Shown here piece after piece: positions 33,401 to 42,338 of a stretch of DNA of 64,000 nt. The notes beneath the pieces are model-generated. The model saw nothing but the letters and a program-made list of their open reading frames with translations, did not search any database and was not told the DNA's origin. The stretch spans positions 372,001 to 436,000 of the forward strand of contig CAVTWA010000025.1 of NCBI GenBank assembly GCA_963738025.1, given 5' to 3'. This DNA is from 20CM-2-55-15 sp963738025. GTDB taxonomy: Bacteria; Acidobacteriota; Terriglobia; 20CM-2-55-15. The position numbers were made by a program, and so were the translations under genes. How positions within the stretch are numbered: the stretch's first letter is position 1; every line of letters starts with the position of its first letter.

Positions 33401-34102
33401 TTATAGTTCCAGCTTCCCGTTATATACCATGTCTTTCAAGTTGAATTTTCGTTTCGCCTCCATTGTCCCGAGCTTCAGATCCAGTTCGACTTCCTTGTCG
33501 TCGAGCGTGATGGGATCGGTCCTTGGAAAAATAAACAACACATCGACGCTTTGCGTCCGGCTTTGGAAGTCGACGGCCTTTGGAGTGATGGGAGCCTTCT
33601 TGCCGGCTTTGAGAGTTGAGCGATTCAGCTGGACGGGATCCTGTATCTGCCGCGCGACCCGTGCAGGTAAACCGGAAACCACGACGACGTATTCCTCTTG
33701 TTCTTTGGAGAGCAGTTGTTGAGCCTCGGCCGGAACCTCCGTTGAGCCACCCAGCCGGCTCTTGACCAGCGCTTTTCGCAGTGGAAGCGAACTGCGCCAG
33801 GACATATTCAAAGTAAGCAGCACTTCTCCGCCACCACCGCCGCCTTCATCCCCGCCGCGCGCGCCGCGACCGCGGCCACGACCTCCACCGCCTCCGCCTT
33901 CCACGTCGATACCCGAAGCCTGCGGGGCTCGCTGTCCGCCGCCGACCGTTCCCGGGGGCGCGTTGACGGTGATATCCTTCGCCCAAGGTGAATTGGTCAT
34001 TACCTTTTTGACCTCTTCATCCGACCATTGGGTGTATTCCTTTTTTACCCAGAAATCTTCGCCGAGCGCCAGGCCTGCGATAAGCAGCCCCGCCAGACCC
34101 AT
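33401..34102 (-). CDS. exported protein with Gly/Arg-rich linker, function unknown
   Basis: A 233-residue protein with an N-terminal hydrophobic stretch (MGLAGLLIAGLALG) that serves as signal peptide or anchor. A segment with WSDEEVKKVMTNSPWAKDI follows. A low-complexity Gly/Arg/Glu tract lies at about 68-93. The C-terminal domain has VVVVSGLPARV and FIFPRTDPITLDDKEVELDL. I do not recognise the family; proteins of this plan are common exported hypotheticals in Acidobacteriota, to my knowledge. A start slightly upstream is possible. It lies 5 bp upstream of the cyclase gene on the same strand. Confidence 0.75.
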   Translation of the reverse strand: MGLAGLLIAGLALGEDFWVKKEYTQWSDEEVKKVMTNSPWAKDITVNAPPGTVGGGQRAPQASGIDVEGGGGGGRGRGRGARGGDEGGGGGGEVLLTLNMSWRSSLPLRKALVKSRLGGSTEVPAEAQQLLSKEQEEYVVVVSGLPARVARQIQDPVQLNRSTLKAGKKAPITPKAVDFQSRTQSVDVLFIFPRTDPITLDDKEVELDLKLGTMEAKRKFNLKDMVYNGKLEL

Positions 34103-34303
34103 GAAAGCTCTTTCGATACATAATGTGCTCCTGATCCTGCAGAATGAATCGCGGATTATGTCACGGGAAATGCGGGATTCGCCACGATGTTGAAAGGATT
34201 TAAGGACTCAGGCGGATTCAAAGCGCTCACTTGATTTCGCTCCGTCCTCGTGATGTCATGTGTTCGCCCTCGCCGCCGTTTCCGGTCCACACCCCAGGGG
34301 AAC

Positions 34304-35518
34304 ATGTCACAACTTCCAGCTGTAATTCTGCGCGACAAATCCGTCGCTTCTGCGGGCGAATCTCCGCCGGTTGTTCGAATTCAGAAGATGATTTTCGAGG
34401 AGGCGGCTGCCATCGATGCGAGCGACGTCCACATCGAGCCGGGCCGGACGTCAACGCGGGTTCGATGCCGCGTCGACGGAATTTTAAGGGAGTCGTTCGA
34501 AGTACCAAAGTGGATGCACGAGAACCTCGTCGTCCGCATCAAGGTGCTGGCGAAGCTCGATATCAGCGAACGCCGCATTCCACAGGATGGTCATATCACC
34601 GCCGAGGAGTCGAACGGGATGGACATTCGTGTTTCGGTTTTGCCGACACGCTGGGGCGAAAAGGTCGTTATCCGGATGCTGCGCCGCGGCCGATCGCTCA
34701 TGGCCCTGGCGCAACTCGGATTTCGACCCGCGGTCGAGGAGCGGCTGCACGGGTTGATCCGGCGGCCGCAGGGAATGCTGCTGTCCGTAGGTCCGACCGG
34801 CAGTGGAAAGACGACGACGCTCTACGCTTTCGTCAATGAGATCCGGCAGGAGCTGATGAATATCGTCACCATCGAGGATCCGGTTGAATATGAGGTCGAC
34901 GGCATCAGCCAGGTTCCCGTAAACGAGAAGACGGGGCTCACGTTTGCCAGAGCCCTGCGCTCCATCCTTCGCCAGGATCCCGATGTGATTCTCGTCGGCG
35001 AGATTCGCGATGCCGACACGGCGGTGACGGCGTTTCATGCCGCCATGACGGGCCATCTGGTTTTATCCACATTGCATGCGACGGATGCCATATCCGCGGT
35101 TCTGAGGTTATGCGAATTGGGTGTTGACCGGACGGTCCTCGCGTCGGCATTGATCGGCGTGGTGGCGCAGAGACTCGTCAGGCTGAACTGCGCCGCGTGC
35201 GCCGAGCCGGATTTTCCGCGTCCGATCTACCTGCAGCACCTGTCGATCGATGAAACCAGGCTGGGGCAGTTACGGCTCAGCAAAGGCTGTGCTCAATGCA
35301 AGGCCAGCGGCAGCCGCGGCCGCGTCGGACTGTACGAACTCATGGAAATTCAGGCGCGGCTGCGCAGCAAGATTCTTACGGGAACCGAACTGGACATCCG
35401 GCAGGCCGCACGTGAGACGGGCTTCGTTTCAATGGCCCGGCAGGCTGTTGACCTGATTCTGGCAGGTGAGGTGTCGGTCCGGGAGGCGTACCGCACATGC
35501 TACGTCGGAGGTGAGTGA
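34304..35518 (+). CDS. GspE/PilB-type secretion or pilus ATPase
   Basis: A 404-residue hexameric ATPase that powers type II secretion or type IV pilus assembly. Visible features are DVHIEPGRTSTRVRCRVDG, Walker A GPTGSGKT (163-170), the Asp box IVTIEDPVEYE, Walker B DVILVGEIRDADTA and the His box MTGHLVLSTLHATDA. The C-terminal zinc site has NCAAC and GCAQCKA Cys pairs. AGGGGA before the chosen ATG supports this start. The long N-terminal GspE-II domain is missing, so it is a short form. No other pilus or secretion gene lies nearby; a DnaJ gene follows with a one-base overlap. Confidence 0.88.
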   Translation: MSQLPAVILRDKSVASAGESPPVVRIQKMIFEEAAAIDASDVHIEPGRTSTRVRCRVDGILRESFEVPKWMHENLVVRIKVLAKLDISERRIPQDGHITAEESNGMDIRVSVLPTRWGEKVVIRMLRRGRSLMALAQLGFRPAVEERLHGLIRRPQGMLLSVGPTGSGKTTTLYAFVNEIRQELMNIVTIEDPVEYEVDGISQVPVNEKTGLTFARALRSILRQDPDVILVGEIRDADTAVTAFHAAMTGHLVLSTLHATDAISAVLRLCELGVDRTVLASALIGVVAQRLVRLNCAACAEPDFPRPIYLQHLSIDETRLGQLRLSKGCAQCKASGSRGRVGLYELMEIQARLRSKILTGTELDIRQAARETGFVSMARQAVDLILAGEVSVREAYRTCYVGGE

Positions 35519-36072
35519 TGAACACGGACTATTACCAATTGCTTCAGATCACACCTGCTGCGACATTTGACGAGGTGCACAAAGCCTATCGGACGCTGGC
35601 TCTTCAGTTTCATCCCGATCGCAACGCGACACCCGATGCGGCTTCGAGAATGACTGCGCTCAATGAGGCCTATGCCGTACTCAGCGAGCCGGATCGGCGC
35701 CGCGACTATGACGAGGAAAGAGGAAAATCCCCTCCATTTGATATTGCCGGCCCGATTCTCCGGGCGGCGCGCGAAACCTTGCTGAAGCAAGGCTGGATCG
35801 TCGCGCAGAACACGGAATCGAGGATTTTTCTCGAGCTGGAGCGCCGGTTGGTCCGCGTGTACCTGGTTTCCCGGCTCGAGAATGCCTTATTGAGGAAAAT
35901 CGGCCGGCAGTCTGCCGGGTTTTCCGTTGTCCTGGCTGTACAGATCGAGACGCCGATCAATTTGTCACTGCAGGTTGCGGTGATCGATTTGATTCGGTCC
36001 TCCCATCACGGCGCGCCGTTCCCCGATGAAGCGTACCGAGGCCTGTTTGCGTCATTTCTGCGCGTGCTGTAA
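35518..36072 (+). CDS. DnaJ-domain protein
   Basis: A 184-residue protein with an N-terminal J domain (about 1-70). YYQLLQITPAATFDEVHKAY leads to LQFHPDRNATPDAA with the HPD motif that stimulates Hsp70, then NEAYAVLSEPDRRRDYDE. The remaining 110 residues form a domain I do not recognise, with ERRLVRVYLVSRLENALLR. GGAGG precedes the ATG, which overlaps the ATPase TGA (TGATG), so the two are cotranscribed. A dedicated co-chaperone for the ATPase is conceivable but unproven. Confidence 0.88.
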   Translation: MNTDYYQLLQITPAATFDEVHKAYRTLALQFHPDRNATPDAASRMTALNEAYAVLSEPDRRRDYDEERGKSPPFDIAGPILRAARETLLKQGWIVAQNTESRIFLELERRLVRVYLVSRLENALLRKIGRQSAGFSVVLAVQIETPINLSLQVAVIDLIRSSHHGAPFPDEAYRGLFASFLRVL

Positions 36073-36084
36073 TGCGCCTGTGAT

Positions 36085-36256
36085 GTAGTCGCGGGCTTCA
36101 GCCCGCGTTCAGGATTCGCGGAATGTTGCATTCTCTCGCAACCGCCCGGCTTGAGTGTTGCAACGTTCTACGTAGGCGCGGGCTTTTAGCCCGCGTTCAA
36201 CCTCCAAAACAAATTCTTCGTTTGAATTCGAACGCGGGTGTGAAGCCGCTGGCTAC
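36085..36256. repeat. cluster of three REP-like hairpins
   Basis: GTAGTCGCGGGCTTCAGCCC starts the first unit (36085-36110), GTAGGCGCGGGCTTTTAGCC the second (36172-36198), and an inverted, diverged third unit begins GAACGCGGGTGTGAAGCCGC (36230-36256). The arrangement of opposed units resembles a BIME. The gap has no gene. Confidence 0.8.
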
Positions 36257-36331
36257 GCGTAACCGGCGTAGCGGGGCACTAGAATGCGGCCCTCAATTCC
36301 CGCCAAGACTGTTATTATTCAGGGGATGCGC

Positions 36332-36953
36332 ATGCAGTCCTGGCTCTTTCTTTTGATCGGTTTTGCCGTCGGGTTTGGAGGTCTTTACACCTGGACCAAA
36401 CAGCGGGCTCCGAGTGTCGTGCGAGCATTACCGCTGGATGTCGACCCTAATGTTCCGACTGAAACGTTGGGCTCAGGCGCAGCTCCTGCCGGAGCGCCGG
36501 CCGGCGAACCGGCGCCGCCACCCGTTGATATGGCGCGTGTGCAAGAGTTGGCCGCCAAGATCAAGCAAAACCCCAAAGATTTCGACTCGGTCGTGGAGCT
36601 GGGAAACCTCAACTTCGATCAGAAAAACTACGACGACGCCATCAAGCTTTATAAGCAAGCTCTGACCATCCGTCCCGACGCCATTGAACGTCCGGACCGA
36701 TATGGGCACGGCGATGTTTTATCTGAACCGGTATGACGACGCGATTGCGACCTTTCAAGAGACGTTGAAAACAGACCCGAACAACGCGCAGGCACTGTTT
36801 AACCTCGGTGTCGCCATGCTGCACGGCAAAAACGATCCGAAGCGGGCGCTGCAATACTGGGAAAAACTTGTCGAGACGAATCCAAACCATCCGCAGGCCG
36901 CTTTTGTAAAAGAGCAGATCCAGAAGCTCAAGGAGCAGCAGTCAAAGCAGTGA
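36332..36953 (+). pseudogene. membrane-anchored TPR protein, frameshifted
   Basis: Read across the frameshift this is a protein of about 206 residues with an N-terminal membrane anchor (SWLFLLIGFAVGFGGLYTW), a Pro/Ala-rich linker, and TPR units such as LGNLNFDQKNYDDAIKLYKQ and YLNRYDDAIATFQETLKTDP. One extra base near 36683-36686 breaks it: removing it turns RPDAIE into RPDAINVRTDMGTAMF and restores the frame to the TGA at 36953. AGGGG lies 6 nt before the chosen ATG; another ATG is at 36326. Its end overlaps the glcD start (GTGA). The single indel may be a sequencing error. Confidence 0.82.
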
Positions 36954-38344
36954 ATAAAGAAGTTACGGCGAAACTTCGCCGGTTCCTCGATCCATCCCGC
37001 GTCATCGAAGACGAAACCGAACTGCTGGTCTATGAGTGTGACGGCCTGCCACTGTTCAAGCATCGTCCGGATATCGTCGTTTTTCCGAAAACCACGGAAG
37101 AAGTTGCTCAGATCGTTCGTGTCGCCAACGAATACCGCATTCCGTTTTTGCCGCGCGGCGCCGGTACGGGTTTGAGTGGCGGCGCACTGGCGGTGGAAGG
37201 CGGCATCGTCATCGAAATGCAGCGGATGAATCGCATCCTCTCCGTCGATCAGGAGAATCGCATCGCCGTGGTCCAGCCGGGTGTCGTGAATCTGCACATC
37301 TCTCAGGCGGTGGCGCATCTCGGTCTGTACTACGCTCCCGATCCCTCGAGTCAGATGTCGTGCAGCATCGGCGGAAACGTTGCCGAAAACTCTGGCGGTC
37401 CGCATTGCCTGAAGTATGGGATGACCACGAACCACATTCTTGCGATCGAGGCGGTGACGTCACAGGGCGACATCATCCGGCTCGGGAATCCGGCAGGTGA
37501 ACCGATTGGAATGGATCTGCTGGGTTCGATTGTCGGTTCCGAAGGAACCTTCGCAATCGTCACGGAGATTACGATTCGCTTACTGCCCAAACCGCAGGCG
37601 GTGAAAACATTGCTCGCTGCATTTCGCTCGGTTGAAGAATGCAGTCAGGCAGTTTCGGAAGTAATTGCTGCCGGCATCGTTCCTTCCGCCCTTGAATTCG
37701 TCGATGCGAAGACGATCGAAGCTGTCGAAGCTTCCGTGTACAAGGCGGGATATCCGATGGATGCGGTTGCAGCTCTTCTCATCGAAGTGGACGGATTTCA
37801 AGAGGGACTCGAAGAAACCGCTACTGCGATCGTGGAGATTTGCAGGCGGAACAAGGCCTATGAGGTTCGAGTTGCTAAAGATGACGAAGAACGCGCGAAA
37901 TTGTGGCTCGGCCGCAAAGGCGCGTTTGGCGCGATGGGCCGTCTGGCTCCGGACATGATCACCATGGACGCCGTTATCCCGCGAACCCGTCTTCCGCAGG
38001 TTCTGGTGGCGATCGACGAGATGTCTGACCGGTATGGTCTCGGCGTCGCCAACGTCTTCCACGCAGGCGACGGAAATCTTCATCCGTTGATTCTGTTCGA
38101 TAGCCGCCACCCGGATCAGGTGGACAAGATCTTTGCGATGAGCGAAGAGATCATGAAGCTCTGTGTCGATGTCGGCGGTTCTCTCAGCGGCGAGCACGGC
38201 ATTGGTTACGAGAAGAAAGATTTCATGGGTCTCGTTTTCAGCGAGGACGATCTCGATTCCATGATGCGCGTGAAACGCGTGTTCAATCCGGATGGCCTTT
38301 TGAATCCCGCCAAGATTTTCCCCGGCCGGCGCGGCTGCAGCTGA
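36950..38344 (+). CDS. glcD: glycolate oxidase subunit GlcD (FAD-linked)
   Basis: GlcD is the FAD subunit that oxidises glycolate (or D-lactate) to glyoxylate. The 464-residue protein has the PCMH-type FAD-binding domain with FLPRGAGTGLSGGALAVEGG, CSIGGNVAENSGGPHCLKYG and GSEGTFAIVTE. The C-terminal FAD-oxidase domain includes NVFHAGDGNLHPLILFD and SGEHGIGYEKKDFM, with VFNPDGLLNPAKIFP at the end. GTG start overlapping the TPR gene stop. glcE and glcF follow in order, making a complete glycolate oxidase set. Confidence 0.94.
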   Translation: MNKEVTAKLRRFLDPSRVIEDETELLVYECDGLPLFKHRPDIVVFPKTTEEVAQIVRVANEYRIPFLPRGAGTGLSGGALAVEGGIVIEMQRMNRILSVDQENRIAVVQPGVVNLHISQAVAHLGLYYAPDPSSQMSCSIGGNVAENSGGPHCLKYGMTTNHILAIEAVTSQGDIIRLGNPAGEPIGMDLLGSIVGSEGTFAIVTEITIRLLPKPQAVKTLLAAFRSVEECSQAVSEVIAAGIVPSALEFVDAKTIEAVEASVYKAGYPMDAVAALLIEVDGFQEGLEETATAIVEICRRNKAYEVRVAKDDEERAKLWLGRKGAFGAMGRLAPDMITMDAVIPRTRLPQVLVAIDEMSDRYGLGVANVFHAGDGNLHPLILFDSRHPDQVDKIFAMSEEIMKLCVDVGGSLSGEHGIGYEKKDFMGLVFSEDDLDSMMRVKRVFNPDGLLNPAKIFPGRRGCS

Positions 38345-38431
38345 AATCGGAAAGCATACGACCACGAGCACCGCCGAAATCGGCAAGCGCGTCGAGTCTA
38401 TTTTGCTCGGCGCGTCTGAGAAGGTTCGGCA

Positions 38432-39574
38432 TTGACGATTGACGGCATCGCACCCGCCAGGGTTGTCCGGCCTGAATCTGTAGAACACCTTGCGCAGATC
38501 GTTTCAGCCGAAACCGGCGGCGTTGTTCCTGCCGGCGCTTGCACCCAGTCTTCGTTCGGGAATCCTTTGCGCGGCGCCGACTGTGCGGTCGATCTGACGG
38601 GGCTTTCGCGGATAACGGAATACGTTCCGGCCGACCTGACGATTCACGTCGAACCAGGAGTGACGCTGGAGCAGTTACAAGCCGCTCTCGTCGAAAACAA
38701 ACAGTTTTTGCCGCTGGATCCATGGAACGGTCCAAAGGCGACGATCGGCGGAATTGCCGCAGCTAACGCGCAGGGCCCATTTCGAGCCGCGGGTACCATC
38801 CGCGACTGGATAATCGGCATGAAAGTCGTTGAAATCAGCGGCAGAGTGTCGAAATCCGGCGGCCGCGTCGTGAAGAACGTTACGGGATACGATCTGCACA
38901 AACTGTACACCGGCTCGCTCGGCACGCTCGCAATCATCGCCGAGGTCAGTCTGAAATTGAGAGCCAGCTTTGAGCGAACGGCGACGGCCGTCACCCGTTT
39001 CGCCAATCGAACCAGCGCCGCCGAGTGTATCGCGGCGTTGCGAAAAAGCACGCTGCAGCCGGTCTCCTGCGAATGGGTCGGGCCCGAAAACGAAGTCTGG
39101 CTGCGATTTGGCGAGCATTCGAAAGCCGTGGACTGGCAATTGAAGAATTTGCCGCGTGGCGCGGATTGGGTCATCAGCGAAGGCCCCGAGGAGAGTGCGG
39201 CATGGGAGCGCTTGCGGAAGCGCTTCAACACATTCGAACCGATCGTCGTGCGGGCCGTCGGACTGCCGACACAGGTGCATGAAATAATAGAGGCATACAA
39301 ACCCGCAGAATGGATCGCGCATGCGCTGAATGGAATCGTGCTCATGCGCCTGACGTTCTGCCGGCGATATACCGCGCATCCGGGAAAAGTACCGGGCCGT
39401 CGTTGAAAAAGCCCCGCTCGACGTGCGGCGTAACGTTCCGACATTTGGACTGACACAGCCCGAATACGAATTGATGAAGAAGATGAAACACGCATTTGAT
39501 CCGGAAGGCCGGCTGAATCCCGGAAGGCACGTGGATGGGGAAAAGGGGAAATGGTCGATGTTCAATGGTCAATA
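38432..39574 (+). pseudogene. glcE: glycolate oxidase subunit GlcE, frameshifted near the 3' end
   Basis: GlcE is the second FAD-binding subunit of glycolate oxidase. The main frame (TTG start, 38432-39406) shows VEPGVTLEQLQAAL, GGIAAANAQGPFRAAGTIRD and VVKNVTGYDLHKLYTGSLGT. An extra base near 39358-39361 shifts the frame after LMRLTF. Removing it gives AGDIPRIREKYRAVVEKAPL and the family ending AFDPEGRLNPGRH, running to the TAG at 39574. That stop lies inside an inverted repeat. Without correction the protein lacks its last 55 or so residues. Sequencing error is plausible. Confidence 0.85.
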
Positions 39575-39627
39575 GTCAATCGTCATTGAATGACCATTGA
39601 CTATTGACCATTGAACATTGACCATTT
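39549..39627. repeat. 32-bp inverted repeat between glcE and glcF
   Basis: Arms 39549-39580 and 39596-39627 pair with one mismatch; the left arm begins AAATGGTCGATGTTCAATGG. The glcE stop codon is inside the left arm. The AATGGTCAATAGTCAAT composition is itself a set of short direct and inverted repeats. It separates genes of one complex. Confidence 0.85.
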
Positions 39628-39636
39628 CTTCGGGTT

Positions 39637-40890
39637 ATGACTGTAGAACAAAAGCCTCCTCTTTATCTCGACTGCATTCATTGCGGCCTGTGCCTGTCCT
39701 CGTGCCCGACCTACCGGGTGCTGGGCAGTGAAATGGATTCCCCCCGCGGTCGTATATATCTGATGCGGGCTTTCGACGAAGGCCGCGCCACAATCACGGA
39801 CTCTTTTGTCGAGCACATGTTCCGTTGTCTGGATTGCCGGGCTTGCGAAACCGCCTGCCCTTCCGGTGTTCATTTCGGACACATGATGGAAGAAATGCGC
39901 GGCAGGATCGTTCAAGACCGGCCGGCGCATTGGATCGCCCGGTTGATGTTGAATCACGTGTTTCCTTTTCCGTGGCGATTTCATCTTGCAGCCCGTCTGT
40001 TGCAGTTGTACCGGGTGTCCGGAGTCCAGACGCTCGTCAGAACGACGGGTCTCCTGAAATGGATTGCGCCACGCATGGCCGCGGCCGAAGCTTTGATGCC
40101 GGAGATCGGGATCGAGAGTGGTGTTGTTCCCGGGAAGTTGTATCCCGCAGAAGGGAAGAAGGAAGGGACGGTTGCGTTCTTTACCGGCTGCGTCATGAAC
40201 TCCATGATGGGTTCTATTAACAAGGCATCCGTAAGATTGCTGACGGCGGCCGGTTATGATGTCATGGTGCCCGCGGAACAGATTTGCTGCGGCGCTCTGG
40301 CCAACCACGCGGGGTTGCGTGACACCGCAAAAATGATGGCGGGAACTAACGTGAAGGCATTTCCTGTCGATCGCCTGGATGCGATCATCATCAATGCAGC
40401 CGGTTGTGGCGCCATGCTCAAGGAATATCCGTTACTCGTTGATAACGCAGGAGCTTTCTCGGCTAAAGTCAAAGACATCTCGGAGTTTCTGGTGTCGACG
40501 CGTATTTTTGAGCGTCTAAACGTTGCGTTGAAAGGGCGTGTCGGATATGACGATCCGTGCCATTTGATTCACGGCCAGGGAGTTAAATCCGAGCCTCGAA
40601 TGTTGCTAAAAGCCATCCCAGGCATAGATTTTGTGGAGGTGGAAGGCGCGGATCAATGTTGTGGCAGTGCCGGGATCTATAACATTACGCAGAACGAGCT
40701 CTCCATGGAGATTCTGGATCGCAAGATGGAAAAGATTCAGAAGGCGAACATCGACATTCTTGTCACCGGAAATCCCGGATGCATGTTTCAGTTCCGGTAT
40801 GGGGCGAAGAAGTCGGGTATGAAGCTCCAGGTTCTTCATCCGGTTGAATTGTTAGCGCGCAGTCTAGGAGATTCGAATGAACACAACTAA
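39637..40890 (+). CDS. glcF: glycolate oxidase iron-sulfur subunit GlcF
   Basis: GlcF carries electrons from the FAD subunits towards the quinone pool. The 417-residue protein has two ferredoxin-type 4Fe-4S motifs, CIHCGLCLSSCP (Cys13, 16, 19, 23) and CLDCRACETACP (Cys64, 67, 70, 74). These are followed by two CCG domains with EQICCGALANHAG and GADQCCGSAGIYN. The domain order and length match GlcF. The start lies just after the inverted repeat that follows glcE. Its 3' end overlaps htpX by 14 bp. Confidence 0.94.
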   Translation: MTVEQKPPLYLDCIHCGLCLSSCPTYRVLGSEMDSPRGRIYLMRAFDEGRATITDSFVEHMFRCLDCRACETACPSGVHFGHMMEEMRGRIVQDRPAHWIARLMLNHVFPFPWRFHLAARLLQLYRVSGVQTLVRTTGLLKWIAPRMAAAEALMPEIGIESGVVPGKLYPAEGKKEGTVAFFTGCVMNSMMGSINKASVRLLTAAGYDVMVPAEQICCGALANHAGLRDTAKMMAGTNVKAFPVDRLDAIIINAAGCGAMLKEYPLLVDNAGAFSAKVKDISEFLVSTRIFERLNVALKGRVGYDDPCHLIHGQGVKSEPRMLLKAIPGIDFVEVEGADQCCGSAGIYNITQNELSMEILDRKMEKIQKANIDILVTGNPGCMFQFRYGAKKSGMKLQVLHPVELLARSLGDSNEHN

Positions 40891-41737
40891 GACGATCCTT
40901 CTCATGGTCGGACTCACGGTTCTGCTGGTTTTCATCGGCGGAGCTTTGGGAGGACGGCAGGGAATGATCCTCGCTTTTATTTTCGCGGGCGCAATGAATA
41001 TGTTCAGCTACTGGTTCAGCGACAAACTGGTGCTGCGGATGTACAACGCCCGGGAAGTTACTGAATCCGAATCGCCCATGCTGTGGGGCGTTACGCATGA
41101 TCTGGCGTTGAAAATGAACATGCCCATGCCGAAGGTCTATGTGATTCCGTCGGACGCGCCGAATGCCTTTGCCACGGGCAGAAATCCGAATCACGCGGCA
41201 GTAGCCGCGACTGAAGGCATTCTGAGGCTTTTAACGCGCGAGGAACTCGAAGGCGTCATGGCGCACGAACTGGGACACGTTCGCAACCGCGATATTCTGA
41301 TTGGAACCATTGCCGCAACCGTTGCCGGCGCCATCAGTATGATCGCCAATATGGCGCAGTGGGCCATGATTTTCGGCGGCGGCCGCCGCGACGATCGAGA
41401 AGGCGAGGGCAACTTCATCGCCAGTATCGCGATGATCATCGTCGCGCCGATTGCGGCAATGTTGATTCAGATGGCTATCTCGCGGTCCCGTGAGTACGAA
41501 GCCGACGCTACAGGCGCGCGCATTTGTGGAAATCCGATCTGGTTAGCCACTGCCTTACAGAAGCTTCATGCCGGTTCCCAGCGCGTTCCGATGAATGCCA
41601 CTCCCGCCACCGCGCACATGTTTATCGTGAATCCGCTTCGCGGCGGCGGCGTCGCGAGCCTGTTCAGCACTCATCCTCCGATTGAAGAGCGCATTGCACG
41701 TCTCGAGAGCATGGCGTACGGTCAGCCCCTGCGATAA
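40877..41737 (+). CDS. htpX: membrane zinc metalloprotease HtpX
   Basis: HtpX is an M48 inner-membrane protease for quality control of membrane proteins. The 286-residue sequence has two N-terminal membrane helices (about 7-25 and 31-48), the zinc motif HELGH at 130-134 and two further hydrophobic segments. The third ligand region SREYEADATGA and a C-terminal FSTHPPIEERIARLE follow. Length is typical. AGGAGATTCG precedes the ATG, which lies inside the end of glcF. No stress-type promoter is visible because it sits within the glcF gene. Confidence 0.95.
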   Translation: MNTTKTILLMVGLTVLLVFIGGALGGRQGMILAFIFAGAMNMFSYWFSDKLVLRMYNAREVTESESPMLWGVTHDLALKMNMPMPKVYVIPSDAPNAFATGRNPNHAAVAATEGILRLLTREELEGVMAHELGHVRNRDILIGTIAATVAGAISMIANMAQWAMIFGGGRRDDREGEGNFIASIAMIIVAPIAAMLIQMAISRSREYEADATGARICGNPIWLATALQKLHAGSQRVPMNATPATAHMFIVNPLRGGGVASLFSTHPPIEERIARLESMAYGQPLR

Positions 41738-41783
41738 GGAACAACTCTTTTAAGCTGCGGGTCGAAGTTCGATCCGTGGCTAT

Positions 41784-42332
41784 TGTAGGCGCGGTCTATG
41801 ACCGCGCCAAGCACGCCGTGGAAGAACGCCAATCCCTCCCCCTATCCGGCTCAAAATAGAAAAGACCGCCTCGGCTTCAAACGAACGGCTCTTTGAGCCA
41901 GTCCCTGATGGACACATCCAGAGCAACACCAATGTAGCGTTGAGCACAGTCCCCGCCTAAGTTAGGCGGGGACGCCCTTCGCGAAGCGAGGGCTGGGGCG
42001 GGGCGGAGCGCGAGCCCGATAGGGCGAAGCCTAAATATCTGTTCAAAATCCCGCGAAGCGGCTCCTTATGAATTTCCGCGTAGCGCACCGATTATAAGGA
42101 GCGCTTCGCGGAAATCCACAAGGAGCGCGCTGCGCGCGGGTTTTGAACAGACCGCCCCGCCTTCGCTGCGCGAAGGCACCCCGCCTAACTTAGGCGGGGA
42201 CTGGTCCACCAGTGTTACAGGCAAACACCAGGTTTACATCACATCCACTACATTCAAAGTCTTTACGGGCGCCACTTTGCGGCTCCCCGTCCATTCTGTC
42301 CTGGACAGTTCTGGTCGTAGACCGCGCCTGCA
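41784..42332. repeat. 549-bp MITE-like element, longest copy of the family
   Basis: The left end reads TGTAGGCGCGGTCTATGACC; the right end on the reverse strand reads TGCAGGCGCGGTCTACGACC. The inner palindromic unit 41948-42202 is bounded by AGTCCCCGCCTAA-TTAGGCGGGGA hairpins and has opposing TGTTCAAAATC and GTTTTGAACAG segments. It shares its flank GGTCCACCAGTGTTACAG with the 23.6-kb copy. No gene is present in this gap. Confidence 0.85.
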
Positions 42333-42338
42333 GTGTAT

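Noticed and set aside
36085..36256. CRISPR array from the repeated hairpins
   Set aside because: The units are palindromic, irregularly spaced and inverted relative to one another, with no uniform spacers and no cas genes.
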